Assembly (NCBI RefSeq): GCF_016907365.1
Contig: NZ_JAFBBV010000001.1
Coordinates: 3,658,001 to 3,722,000 of the forward strand
Direction of reading: 5' to 3'
Origin: Oerskovia paurometabola
Lineage (GTDB): Bacteria > Actinomycetota > Actinomycetes > Actinomycetales > Cellulomonadaceae
DNA: 64,000 nucleotides
Positions 34,069 through 42,035 of the stretch are shown piece after piece. The notes under the pieces were generated by a model, which was given only the letters and a program-made list of their open reading frames with translations, was not told where the DNA came from and ran no database searches. A program made the translations under genes and the position numbers. Position 1 is the stretch's first letter; every line of letters begins with the position of its first letter.

Positions 34069-34649
34069 GGCGTGCTCTCCGCTCCATCGATGGGGTCTGA
34101 CAGGGCCCGGCGTAGTGCGGTGAGCCCGCGTGCGCCGGCGGACTTCACCGTGCCGCGGGCGATCCCGAGCTCGGCGGCGACCTCGGCCTCTGACATGTCG
34201 AGCAGGTGGCGCAGCACGACCACGCGCCGCTGCTTGACCGGAAGTGCGCGAAGCGCCCGGGTGAGCTCGTCGCGCAGGACGATCTCGGTGCTGCGGTCGC
34301 TCTCGCCGTGGTCGGGCAGTTGGTCCTGGGTGAGCAACAGCTCACGGCGGGTGCGGCGCCAGGTGTCGATGCGCAGGTTCGCCAGGATGCGCCGGGAGTA
34401 GGCCATCGGGTCGCCGTCACGTGCGCGGCCCCACGCGCGGTAGGTCCGCTCGAGCGTCGCCTGGAGCAGTTCCTCCGCGCGATGCGGATCGCCACTGAGG
34501 AGCGTCGCGATCCGTCGCAGCGTCGCACCGTGCTCAGCCACGAAGGCCACGAACTCGGCGTCGCGCGACCGTCCGGAGACGACCACGTCGACGACGGCAC
34601 TCTCGGCCTGCCAGTCCTCCTCGACGTCCACCTCAACGCCGACCATCAC
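34065..34649 (-). CDS. SigE-family ECF RNA polymerase sigma factor
   Basis: A 194-residue extracytoplasmic-function sigma factor of the streptomycete SigE-like family. Region 2 is FVAFVAEHGATLRRIATLLSGDPHRAEELLQATLERTYRAW with MAYSRRILANLRIDTWRR after it; region 4 is ALRALPVKQRRVVVLRHLLDMSEAEVAAELGIARGTVKSAGARGL. The start can be GTG at 34649 (AAGG six bases upstream) or the ATG directly after it. The overlap with the downstream membrane protein gene points to a sigma/anti-sigma switch. The target promoters are unknown; no matching autoregulatory promoter was recognised. Confidence 0.88.
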   Translation of the reverse strand: MMVGVEVDVEEDWQAESAVVDVVVSGRSRDAEFVAFVAEHGATLRRIATLLSGDPHRAEELLQATLERTYRAWGRARDGDPMAYSRRILANLRIDTWRRTRRELLLTQDQLPDHGESDRSTEIVLRDELTRALRALPVKQRRVVVLRHLLDMSEAEVAAELGIARGTVKSAGARGLTALRRALSDPIDGAESTP

Positions 34650-35083
34650 GCCACACCTTCATACCCCCCATCACGCAGCACCAGGCCATCCGGTTCCACC
34701 CACGCCATCTGAGTTCGCACGATCGGGATCTGCGTCATGAAAGCGAACCCGATACCTCGGACTCTCCAGAGCATGACTGACGGGTGCGAGTTGTTCGACG
34801 AGGCAGAACCGACCGTTTGGCAGGCGTCGCACGAATGGGTTCTGCGACGTCGTAGAACCCCGGGCTTTCGCTGCGTGGGCGACGAGGAGACCCCTGATCT
34901 CGCGCCAGCATCTTGGGCGAGCCAGTGGTCTCGTCACCACGAGAATCTGAGCGACCGAGCGCATGTCGAGCAGGTCCGCCGGGACCAGCCCGCGGCCTCT
35001 TGGCGGTCCAGGATGTCTCGACCGATCGACGGTGGCGCTCGGCGGCTGATCGTAGACGTTCTCCTGCTGTAAGGGGCCCGGGG
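34650..35083. other. Gene-poor gap with a 24-bp palindrome
   Basis: No frame in these 430 bases shows coding bias or a recognisable family. The palindrome at 34837-34860 (GGGTTCT, GCGACGTCGT, AGAACCC; one G-U pair) may terminate the minus-strand operon ending at 35084 or bind a dimeric regulator upstream of the sigma gene. Confidence 0.5.
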
Positions 35084-35989
35084 TCAGGCGTCGAGGTGTG
35101 CCAGGAGCGTGGGGATGAAGTCGCGATGGTGGTGGAAGACGCCGCCGTGGCCTGATCCCGGGTAGATGGTGAGGGTGCTGTCGGGGATGCGGGCATGCAT
35201 GTCGCGGGACAGTGCGGTGGGGACCATGCGGTCGTGGTCACCGTTGGCGATCAGCGTCGGCGCCGTGATCGCCGTAAGGTCCTGCTGCCGCTGGCGGCCC
35301 CAGGCCTTGATGCCGGTGATCTGGCGCCGGAATGCGGTCAGAGTGATGGGGTCGTCGCGGTCCATCACGCGTTCGCGGATCCTTATGAGGTAGTCCTTCG
35401 CAGCGGCCTTGCCTGCGGGCGTGCGGGGGAAGAAGAGGAACCCCTTGACGTCGGTGCGGGCGAGCGCGGCGCGGACCATGTCGACGTAGATGTAGGCGCC
35501 GCCGGTGGGGTGGTCGATCCCGGTGCCGCCCGCGGGCCCGGTGCCGGTGAGGACGAGCCTCCGCACGAGTCCGGGATCATCGAGGGCGACCTGCTGCGCG
35601 ACGAACCCGCCGAGGGAGAAGCCGAGCAGGTCGATCCTGGTGAGGCCGAGCGCGGCGACGAACGCACGCGCGGCGTCGGCCATGCCCTCGACGGCCAGGG
35701 GGACGGTGCCGGTCGATCTGCCCACTCCGGGTAGGTCTAGGGCGATGACGCGACGACCGGCGGCCAGGGCGTCGACGACGCGCGGGTCCCACTCGTCGAG
35801 GGTGGCGCCCAGGTGGGTGAGGAGCAGGACCGGCGTCCCTGCGTCGGCGCCGAGCTCGCGGTAGGCGAGGGTGTCACCGGCGACGTCCAGATGGAGGGTG
35901 GGGGCGGTGACCCAGGTCATCGCTCGTGCTGCGCCGCTGACGGTCTCGCGGATGCGATGGCTCGCCGGGGTGGCGGGTGCGTCAGGCAT
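35084..35989 (-). CDS. Alpha/beta hydrolase, second gene of the HxlR-linked operon
   Basis: A 301-residue hydrolase. VLLLTHLGATLDEWDPRVVDAL is the oxyanion region, IDLLGFSLGGFVAQQVALDDPGLV holds the nucleophile Ser, the acid is the Asp of NGDHDRMVP, and GSGHGGVFHHHRDF holds the catalytic His. It resembles haloperoxidase-like and epoxide hydrolase-like enzymes; the substrate is unknown. The ATG lies eight bases inside the end of the upstream oxidoreductase gene, so the two are coupled. The N-terminal 25 residues are not conserved in the fold and the true start could be the internal MTWVTAPTL. Confidence 0.85.
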   Translation of the reverse strand: MPDAPATPASHRIRETVSGAARAMTWVTAPTLHLDVAGDTLAYRELGADAGTPVLLLTHLGATLDEWDPRVVDALAAGRRVIALDLPGVGRSTGTVPLAVEGMADAARAFVAALGLTRIDLLGFSLGGFVAQQVALDDPGLVRRLVLTGTGPAGGTGIDHPTGGAYIYVDMVRAALARTDVKGFLFFPRTPAGKAAAKDYLIRIRERVMDRDDPITLTAFRRQITGIKAWGRQRQQDLTAITAPTLIANGDHDRMVPTALSRDMHARIPDSTLTIYPGSGHGGVFHHHRDFIPTLLAHLDA

Positions 35990-37007
35990 GGTTGACGCCC
36001 TCCTCGGGGGTCGTGGTGACGAGGATCTTGCCGCGAGCTCGACCAGCGAGGAGCTGATCGAGTGCGACCAGGGTGTCGTCGAACGGCAGGACGCGGTCGA
36101 CGACCGGGCGCAGGACACCGTCGTCGACGAGCCCGGCAGCCGCGGCCAGGGCTTCGCCGTCGGGCTGGATGAACAGGAACCGGTAGCGCACGCCGAGGCG
36201 CCGGGCCTGCCGCCGCAGGCGGAGGCTGAGGACGGCGAGCGCGGCCTTGACGACGCGTCCCGCGCCGGCTTGGTCGGCCAGGTGCGGGTCGGGTGTCCCG
36301 GCGATCCCGACGACGAGGCCGCCGCGACGCAGGACACGGAGGGAGCGGGTGGTGATGTCGCCGCCCTGGGTGTCGACGACGATGTCGACGGGGACGTCGG
36401 CGAGCCGCTCGACGAAGTCCTCGCTGCGGTAGTCGATGACGACATCGGCGCCCAAGGCTCTGACGAGGTCGGCGCTGTCGGCCGATGCCGTCGTGGCGAC
36501 GGTGGCACCCAGGTGCTTGGCGAGCTGGATCACGGCCGAGCCGACTCCGCCGGCCCCGCCGTGCACGAGGACGGTCTGCCCCGGCCGGACCTGACCGAGG
36601 GTGACGAGCGCCTGCCATGCGGTCAGGGCGACGACGGGCAGGGCGGCAGCGTCGACGAGAGGGATGCTCGACGGGGCGGGTGCCAGGGCGGCGGCGTCGA
36701 CGGCGACGACCTCGGCCCAGGAGCCCATGCCGACGACGCCCGTGTAGCCGTAGACCCGGTCACCGGGGCCGAAGCCGGTCACGTCCTCACCGACGGCGAT
36801 GACCTCGCCGGAGAGCTCGCCACCCATGACCTTGGGCAGGTCGAGGTGGAAGACGGCCTTGAACTCGCCGATGCGGGTGCGCTCGTCGGCGTGATTGACC
36901 CCGGCCGCGACCATCCGCACGAGAACCTCGTGCGGGGCCGGCATCGGCTCGGGCATCTCGACCGCCCGGAGCGGCTTTCCGTACGTCTCCAGGACGAAGG
37001 CCTTCAT
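35982..37007 (-). CDS. NAD(P)-dependent medium-chain oxidoreductase, quinone-reductase type
   Basis: A 341-residue MDR-family enzyme without zinc-binding cysteines. The N-terminal MKAFVLETYGKPLRAVEMPEP and PHEVLVRMVAAGVNHADERTRIG blocks belong to the GroES-like domain. GVVGMGSWAEVVAVD leads to the Rossmann part, TVLVHGGAGGVGSAVIQLAKHLGA with the GxGxxG-like AGGVGS motif for NADPH. FDDTLVALDQLLAGRARGKILV closes the fold. The start ATG at 37007 has GAGGAGA in front. It is divergent from an HxlR regulator and overlaps an alpha/beta hydrolase, a layout common for electrophile or quinone response modules. Confidence 0.88.
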   Translation of the reverse strand: MKAFVLETYGKPLRAVEMPEPMPAPHEVLVRMVAAGVNHADERTRIGEFKAVFHLDLPKVMGGELSGEVIAVGEDVTGFGPGDRVYGYTGVVGMGSWAEVVAVDAAALAPAPSSIPLVDAAALPVVALTAWQALVTLGQVRPGQTVLVHGGAGGVGSAVIQLAKHLGATVATTASADSADLVRALGADVVIDYRSEDFVERLADVPVDIVVDTQGGDITTRSLRVLRRGGLVVGIAGTPDPHLADQAGAGRVVKAALAVLSLRLRRQARRLGVRYRFLFIQPDGEALAAAAGLVDDGVLRPVVDRVLPFDDTLVALDQLLAGRARGKILVTTTPEEGVNHA

Positions 37008-37038
37008 CGTGTCTCCTCGGGCCGGCCGAAACCAGCCA

Positions 37039-37102
37039 AGTAGTTGCATTGTGTTACTGCTTGGTTTCAGCGTAGAGTGAGTGATCACGAAGTGCAACTA
37101 CC
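37039..37102. promoter_or_regulatory. HxlR operator region between divergent genes
   Basis: GTAGTTGCA (37040-37048) and TGCAACTAC (37093-37101) are exact inverted copies about 44 bases apart, one near each gene start. The half-sites also pair with partial copies (CAATGCAAC, AGTGCAAC). A -10-like TAGAGT lies at 37074-37079 for the HxlR gene. Confidence 0.6.
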
Positions 37103-37115
37103 TGGATGGAGGGCG

Positions 37116-37523
37116 ATGATCTCCGAACCGCGATCGTCGTGCCCGATCAATCGCAGCCTGGAGCTGCTCGGTGATCGGTGGAGCCTGCTGATCCTGCGTG
37201 ATATTGCCTTGCACGACCGGCGGTCCTTCCGCGAGCTGCTCACCGGCAGTCAGGAGGGCATCAGCGCGCCTGTCTTGTCGCGCCGCCTGGCCGACCTCGT
37301 CGATCAGGGCCTCCTGACGAAGGCCGAGACCGCCCGCGGCAAGCAGGGCAGGTACTCGCTCACCGAACTCGGACTGGCGACGATGCCGCTCCTGGTCGAG
37401 CTCGCGCACCTGGGAGGGCGGCTCGACCCCTCCACCCGCGCCTACGCGCCCGACATCGGCGACGGCCCCGACGCGATCGAAGCAGCCGTCTCCGCCCTGC
37501 GCGCAGCGCACATCGGCCCCTGA
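37116..37523 (+). CDS. HxlR family transcriptional regulator
   Basis: A 135-residue winged-helix regulator. The single N-terminal Cys in SSCPINRSLELLGDRWSLLILRDIALHDRRSFRELL matches the redox- or electrophile-sensing cysteine of HxlR/HypR/QorR proteins. PVLSRRLADLVDQGLLTKAE is the recognition helix and KQGRYSLTELG the wing. ATG start has GGAGGG close upstream; the longer frame reading into the operator is rejected. It most likely represses the divergent oxidoreductase-hydrolase operon and is released by an oxidant or quinone, as known for the family. Confidence 0.88.
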   Translation: MISEPRSSCPINRSLELLGDRWSLLILRDIALHDRRSFRELLTGSQEGISAPVLSRRLADLVDQGLLTKAETARGKQGRYSLTELGLATMPLLVELAHLGGRLDPSTRAYAPDIGDGPDAIEAAVSALRAAHIGP

Positions 37524-37536
37524 CGCGCGCCAGCGC

Positions 37537-37690
37537 CTGCGCCGGCCATGCAGGCACCAGCAGAACCTCGACGAGCGCGACGCCGTCGCGGAGAAGGCGT
37601 CCGGCACCTGCGAGGACCGCCCCGGGCTCACCCGAGTGCTCGCCGGCCTGCGCGAAGGAGACACCCTCGTTGTCGAGCTCGCGCGCGGCG
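37537..37690 (+). pseudogene. Serine recombinase (resolvase/invertase) N-terminal remnant
   Basis: The plus frame through 37555 reads HQQNLDERDAVAEKASGTCEDRPGL and then TRVLAGLREGDTLVVELARGA. This matches the resolvase pattern (QNLDAQRDAL ... EKASGT..DRPGL..AL..LREGDTLVV.KLDRLGRS) but lacks about 10-12 residues after NLDERDAV, the catalytic N-terminal Ser region and everything past the LDRLGRS block. It is a decayed fragment of a mobile-element recombinase directly downstream of the HxlR gene. Confidence 0.65.
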
Positions 37691-37696
37691 CCCGAG

Positions 37697-38401
37697 CTAC
37701 CCCTGCGGCGTCCCGACACGACCCGCGCCCGACGCGAAGCCGAGCCACGTGTGCCGGTTGCCGGCCCAGCACCAGCCGACCTTGGGCGCACCGCGGCGTT
37801 CCTTGCCGTCGCGGCCGGTGCCGTTCGAGATCCATACGGCGGGCGTGCGGGAGTCGAGGCGTCCCTTGTCCTTGCGGAGCCGCGACCCGATCGTCATGTA
37901 GCAGTGGTTGCGCTCGACGACGTCGGGTGCCTGGAGCGCCCAGTGGATCCCTTCGCTGAGGACGAGCGGCGTGCGGCCGCGTCGGGTGATCTCGGGCAGC
38001 GCCTCGTCGGGCGACCAGTTCGCCATGTCGTCGCCGCGGTCGACGTCGGTCACGACGTACAGCGGACCGCCCGGCAGGGTGAGCCCCTCGAGGGGGTCGA
38101 AGCGGTCGACGTCGTCCATGTCGACGACCACGAACCCCTCCTTGTCGCCGAGCCTCAGCAGGGGTGCGAGGGCGGACGGCGGGGCGAGGCGGGGGTGCAC
38201 GGTGAGCAGCCCGCCGTCGGGTGCGCCGTGCGCAAGGTGCCCGACGGCGTCACGCACCTCGTCCACGGCCAGTCCGGCGAGGGTGTGGACACCGAGGGCG
38301 ATCAGGCGCTCGGCCTGGTCGGCCAGCGGCGGCAGTGCCGCGCCCGGGCTCGTCGGGTGCGCGGGCGTGGTCGTCGTGGTCGTCGTGGTCGTGGTCGTCA
38401 T
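37697..38401 (-). CDS. DUF5701 family protein with N-terminal threonine tract
   Basis: A 234-residue protein of a family I recognise as DUF5701; function unknown. Features are QAERLIALGVHTLAGLAVDEVRDAV, then GFVVVDMDDVDRFDPLEGL, YVVTDVDRGDDMANWSPDEALPEI, RGRTPLVLSEGIHWALQ, and the strongly conserved end PKVGWCWAGNRHTWLGFASG. The first codons are a run of Thr codons (about 11 in a row) made by an imperfect ACG/ACC repeat at 38364-38401. The ATG has AGAGGAAC upstream. No membrane segment or signal peptide is seen. Confidence 0.7.
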   Translation of the reverse strand: MTTTTTTTTTTTPAHPTSPGAALPPLADQAERLIALGVHTLAGLAVDEVRDAVGHLAHGAPDGGLLTVHPRLAPPSALAPLLRLGDKEGFVVVDMDDVDRFDPLEGLTLPGGPLYVVTDVDRGDDMANWSPDEALPEITRRGRTPLVLSEGIHWALQAPDVVERNHCYMTIGSRLRKDKGRLDSRTPAVWISNGTGRDGKERRGAPKVGWCWAGNRHTWLGFASGAGRVGTPQG

Positions 38402-38570
38402 GGGTTCCTCTCGTCGACGTCCTCTCCGCAACACAGTACGCCGTACGAACATTCCCCACGCGGGCTTCTCGACGCCTGCCGCGCACGTCGGGCGACCAGG
38501 TCGGGTGAAATGCCCCCCGCTGTCCCGTTTCGCGATTGCGGCCCCCGCACCGGTGGGAAAGGATCACGAA

Positions 38571-40694
38571 GTGGCCTCGTCGTCCGTCTCCCCCGCGCTC
38601 CATCGCCCGTCCCGCCCTGGGCGCCGGCCCGTCCTGCGACGCGGTCTGTCGCTCGGCATCGCTGCTGCGCTGACCCTCACCGGCCTCGGTGCCGCCTCGC
38701 TCACCGCACCGGCCGTGGCCTCCCCGGCCACTGCCTCGCTCCCCGCCGAGCAGCCCCTCGACCTCCCGGGCCGCATCACCGACCCGGCGGGGGTGCTCGG
38801 CGACCAGACCGACGAGGTCGAGGCCGCGATGGACCGCCTGGAGGAGGACACCCCGTACCAGCTCTTCGTCGTCTACGTCGACACCTTCGACGGGCAGGAC
38901 GCGCAGTCCTGGGCCGCTGCGACGGCCAACCTGTCGGGCATGGGCAGGGACGACGTCCTGCTGGCCGTCGCGACCCAGGACCGGCGCTACGACCTGTCGG
39001 CCGACCACAACATCGGGCTGTCCGAGGCGTCGCTCGACACGGTGCAGGAAGCGATCGAGGACCAGCTCAGCCAGGACGAGTGGGCAGGTGCCGCGGTCGC
39101 CGCGGCCGACACCCTGCGCGCCGAGGCGACCGGCTCGTCGTCGTCGGGCGGCTCGGGCTGGCTCGTGGCGCTCGTGGTCGGCCTGCTCGCCATCGCGGGC
39201 TTCTTCGTGGTCCGCGCGATCCTGAACAAGCGCCGTGGGACAGCCGCGAAGCCGGGCGGCGCGGACGAGGCCGACGAGCTCGCCCAGCTCCCCACCGACG
39301 AGCTGAACCGCCGGGCGAGCTCGGCTCTCGTCGCGATCGACGACGCCATCAAGACCTCCGAGCAGGAGCTCGGCTTCGCACAGGCCCAGTTCGGCCTCGA
39401 AGCGACGCAGGAGTTCCAGGTGGCGCTCGAGACGGGCAAGCAGAAGGTGTCCCAGGCGTTCGCGCTGCGTCAGCAGCTCGACGACGACACCCCGGAGGCC
39501 GAGCCCCAGGCCCGCACGATGATGGCGCAGATCATCGCGCTGTGCACCGAGGTCAGCCAGTCCCTCGACGCCGAGTCCGACCAGTTCGACGAGCTGCGCG
39601 ACCTCCAGGCCCGCGCCCCGGAGGTCCTCGACACGGTCGAGCGCCGCGCGGGCGAGGTCGAGGCTCGCGTCGCCCCGGCCCGCAGCACCCTCGCGGCCCT
39701 GTCCACGACCTACCCTGCGGCGGCGCTCGCGTCGGTGTCCGCGAACCCCGACCAGGCCCTCCGGCTCGTCGCAGGCGCACGCGAGGCCGTCGCCGCAGGC
39801 CGTGCGGCTCTCGAGGGCAAGGACCGGGCGTCCGCCGTCGCGCACGCCCGCGCGGCGGAGAACGCCGTGGGCCAGGCCGTGACCCTCCTCGACGCGATCG
39901 ACTCGGCCGGCGACGTCCTCGCGCAGGCCGGCCAGCGACTCGACGTCGCGGTCGCGTCGATCACCGCCGACCTCGCCGACGCAGCCCGCCTGGCACCGGC
40001 CGACCCGACCGTGACGGCCCGCGCCGCCGAGGCCCAGGCCGCCGTGGCCGAGGCCGGGACCGCTCGCGACGGCGGCGACCCCATCGCGGCGCTGCGCCGG
40101 CTCACCGACGCCGAGGCCGCGATCGACGCCGCACTGGCTCCGTTCCGCGAGAGCGCCGAGCAGGCAGCACGCGCCGCGGCGCTCCTGCGCGACACGATCG
40201 GGCGCGTCGACTCCCAGATCCGCGCGACGAACGACTTCATCGAGACCCGACGCGGCGCCGTCGGGCCGGAAGCCCGCACCCGGCTCTCCGAGGCGATCCG
40301 CTACCTCGGCGAGGCCCGCGCCCTCCAGCCCTCCGACCCCGTGCGCGCGCTCGCCACCGCCCAGCAGGCCGACACGCTCGCCCAGACCGCGGCGCAGCTC
40401 GCCCAGCGCGACGCGTCCGCGTGGGAGTCCCAGCAGAACGACGCCGGGATGTTCGGCGGCGGCACGGGAGGCGGCGGGAACAACGTCGGCGGCATGGTCC
40501 TCGGCGGCATCCTCCTCGACCAGATCCTGCGCGGCGGTGGCGGCGGACGCCGCTCCGGAGGCGGGTTCGGCGGAGGCTACGGCGGCGGAGGTTTCGGCGG
40601 CGGCGGCTTCGGCGGGTCGTCGAGAGGCTCGTCGGGCGGCCGGTCCTCCCGGGGTTCGTCGGGCGGCCGGTCCAGCAGAGGAGGACGGTTCTAG
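38571..40694 (+). CDS. TPM-domain membrane protein with coiled-coil and Gly-rich tail
   Basis: A 707-residue protein. A Sec signal (about 1-45, LGIAAALTLTGLGAASLTAPAVA) leads to an extracytoplasmic TPM domain (about 60-190, ITDPAGVLGDQTDEVEAAMDRLEEDTPYQLFVVYVDTF), which in relatives is linked to phosphatase-like or photosystem-repair activities. One helix (about 197-218) crosses the membrane. The cytoplasmic part is a long Ala/Glu/Gln-rich helical region (about 240-630) likely coiled coil, and the end is Gly/Ser/Arg-rich (GGGFGGGYGGGGFGGGGFGG, then repeated SSRGSSGGRSS). GTG start has GGAAAGGA upstream. The PspA gene follows 85 bases later, so a membrane-stress partnership is likely. Confidence 0.85.
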   Translation: MASSSVSPALHRPSRPGRRPVLRRGLSLGIAAALTLTGLGAASLTAPAVASPATASLPAEQPLDLPGRITDPAGVLGDQTDEVEAAMDRLEEDTPYQLFVVYVDTFDGQDAQSWAAATANLSGMGRDDVLLAVATQDRRYDLSADHNIGLSEASLDTVQEAIEDQLSQDEWAGAAVAAADTLRAEATGSSSSGGSGWLVALVVGLLAIAGFFVVRAILNKRRGTAAKPGGADEADELAQLPTDELNRRASSALVAIDDAIKTSEQELGFAQAQFGLEATQEFQVALETGKQKVSQAFALRQQLDDDTPEAEPQARTMMAQIIALCTEVSQSLDAESDQFDELRDLQARAPEVLDTVERRAGEVEARVAPARSTLAALSTTYPAAALASVSANPDQALRLVAGAREAVAAGRAALEGKDRASAVAHARAAENAVGQAVTLLDAIDSAGDVLAQAGQRLDVAVASITADLADAARLAPADPTVTARAAEAQAAVAEAGTARDGGDPIAALRRLTDAEAAIDAALAPFRESAEQAARAAALLRDTIGRVDSQIRATNDFIETRRGAVGPEARTRLSEAIRYLGEARALQPSDPVRALATAQQADTLAQTAAQLAQRDASAWESQQNDAGMFGGGTGGGGNNVGGMVLGGILLDQILRGGGGGRRSGGGFGGGYGGGGFGGGGFGGSSRGSSGGRSSRGSSGGRSSRGGRF

Positions 40695-40779
40695 GGACCG
40701 AACCGCGGTCCCCAGGTCGAACGGCAACCACGCACGACAGCACCGCGTACCCGCATCCACGAGCAGGAAGGCACGACCC

Positions 40780-41577
40780 ATGGCAGAGAAGCAGAGCATC
40801 TTCGGACGCATCACCCAGCTGGCCAAGGCGAACATCAACTCGCTGCTCGACGGCGCCGAGGACCCGCAGAAGATGCTGGACCAGCTCGTCCGCGACTACA
40901 CGAACAGCATCGCCGACGCCGAGCAGGCCGTCGCGCAGACCATCGGCAACCTCCGGCTCGCCGAGCAGGACTACAACGAGGACGTCGCGGCCGTGCGCGA
41001 GTGGGGCGACAAGGCCGCCGCCGCGTCAGCACAGGCCGACCGGTTCCGCGCCGAGGGGAACGCCGCCAACGCCGACAAGTTCGACAACCTCGCCAAGGTC
41101 GCGCTCCAGCGACAGATCTCCGCCGAGGGCGAGGTCCGTCAGGCCGAGCCGCTCATCGCGTCCCAGCGCGAGACCGTCGAGAAGCTCAAGACCGGCCTCG
41201 CGCAGATGAAGGGCAAGCTGGGCGAGCTCAAGTCCAAGCGCGACTCCCTCGTCGCCCGTCAGAAGTCCGCCGAGGCGCAGCAGACCGTCCAGGGCGCGAT
41301 CAGCTCGATCAACGTCCTCGACCCCACGAGCGAGGTCTCACGCTTCGAGGAGAAGGTCCGCCGCGAGGAGGCCAAGGCGCTCGGGCAGGCCGAGGTCGCC
41401 GCGTCCTCGCTCGACGCGCAGTTCGAGGAGCTCGAGGCGTCAGGAGCGAACATCGAGGTCGAGGCACGGCTCGCGGCGCTCAAGAGCGGCGGGTCCTCCC
41501 CCGCCCCGCAGATCACGCCCACGACCGTGACGTCGATCGAGGCCGGTACCGAGGACGCGCCGTCCGGGGGCTGGTAG
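40780..41577 (+). CDS. pspA: PspA/IM30 (ESCRT-III-like) membrane-stress protein
   Basis: A 265-residue coiled-coil protein of the PspA/Vipp1 family that assembles on damaged membranes. The start SIFGRITQLAKANINSLLDGAEDPQKMLDQLVRDY is the amphipathic helix and first hairpin; the long helices run to about 220 (LKTGLAQMKGKLGELKSKRDSLVARQKSAEAQQTVQGAISS). The FEEKVRREEAKALGQAEVAA stretch is family-typical. A short Ser/Pro/Thr-rich tail follows. The ribosome binding site AGGAAGG lies eight bases before the ATG. It is paired with the TPM gene, and a very strong hairpin ends the unit. Confidence 0.92.
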   Translation: MAEKQSIFGRITQLAKANINSLLDGAEDPQKMLDQLVRDYTNSIADAEQAVAQTIGNLRLAEQDYNEDVAAVREWGDKAAAASAQADRFRAEGNAANADKFDNLAKVALQRQISAEGEVRQAEPLIASQRETVEKLKTGLAQMKGKLGELKSKRDSLVARQKSAEAQQTVQGAISSINVLDPTSEVSRFEEKVRREEAKALGQAEVAASSLDAQFEELEASGANIEVEARLAALKSGGSSPAPQITPTTVTSIEAGTEDAPSGGW

Positions 41578-41593
41578 GCCCGTCGCTCGACGG

Positions 41594-41636
41594 ACGACGG
41601 CGGCCGGTGCCCTGGTGGGGCGCCGGCCGCCGTCGT
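41594..41636. terminator. Strong bidirectional terminator after pspA
   Basis: A 19-bp stem (41594-41612 with 41618-41636, one G-U pair) with a five-base loop separates pspA from the facing Dabb gene. Confidence 0.75.
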
Positions 41637-41651
41637 GTCACGAGCAGCCGC

Positions 41652-41948
41652 TCAGGTCGGCAGCGGCTCGTAGTCGATCTCCAGGAAGTCCTCGACCTCG
41701 GGGACCCAGCGGTCCGCGACGAACGCCCGGTGGTCCGGGTGCCGGTCGTAGGCCGCGTAGGCGTCGGCGTCGGCGAACTCCATCGAGAAGCCGAACGTGA
41801 AGGCGTTCTTGGCGCTCGTCTGGCGCAGCTGCTCGAACCTCTCGACGCCGGGGATCTGCGCCAGGACGCGCGCGTCGGTCAGGAAGGCGGCTTCGGCGGC
41901 GGACCCCTCGGGGTGGCGCAGGCGGAAGGCGACGGTGTGTCGGATCAT
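41652..41948 (-). CDS. Dabb (stress-responsive alpha/beta barrel) domain protein
   Basis: A 98-residue dimeric alpha/beta-barrel protein. IRHTVAFRLRHPEGSAAEAAFL, then IPGVERFEQLRQTSAKNAFTFGFSMEF, ADADAYAAYDRHPDHRAFV and VEDFLEIDYEPL follow the Dabb domain order. Such proteins are found in stress responses and as polyketide cyclase-like enzymes; no partner gene hints at a substrate. A weak CAGGGT element lies six bases before the ATG. Confidence 0.85.
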   Translation of the reverse strand: MIRHTVAFRLRHPEGSAAEAAFLTDARVLAQIPGVERFEQLRQTSAKNAFTFGFSMEFADADAYAAYDRHPDHRAFVADRWVPEVEDFLEIDYEPLPT

Positions 41949-42035
41949 GCCGACACCCTGCCACCGACCACCCGGTGGCGATCGCCGGACACGCAGCAGG
42001 CGCGGGCAGCCCGGTGCGGCCTCCCGCCGCAGGAC

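Noticed and set aside
34737..35072. Open frame of 111 codons on the plus strand
   Set aside because: No codon bias, no ribosome binding site or -10 in register, and no recognisable motif; the minus-strand frames over the same gap are equally unconvincing.
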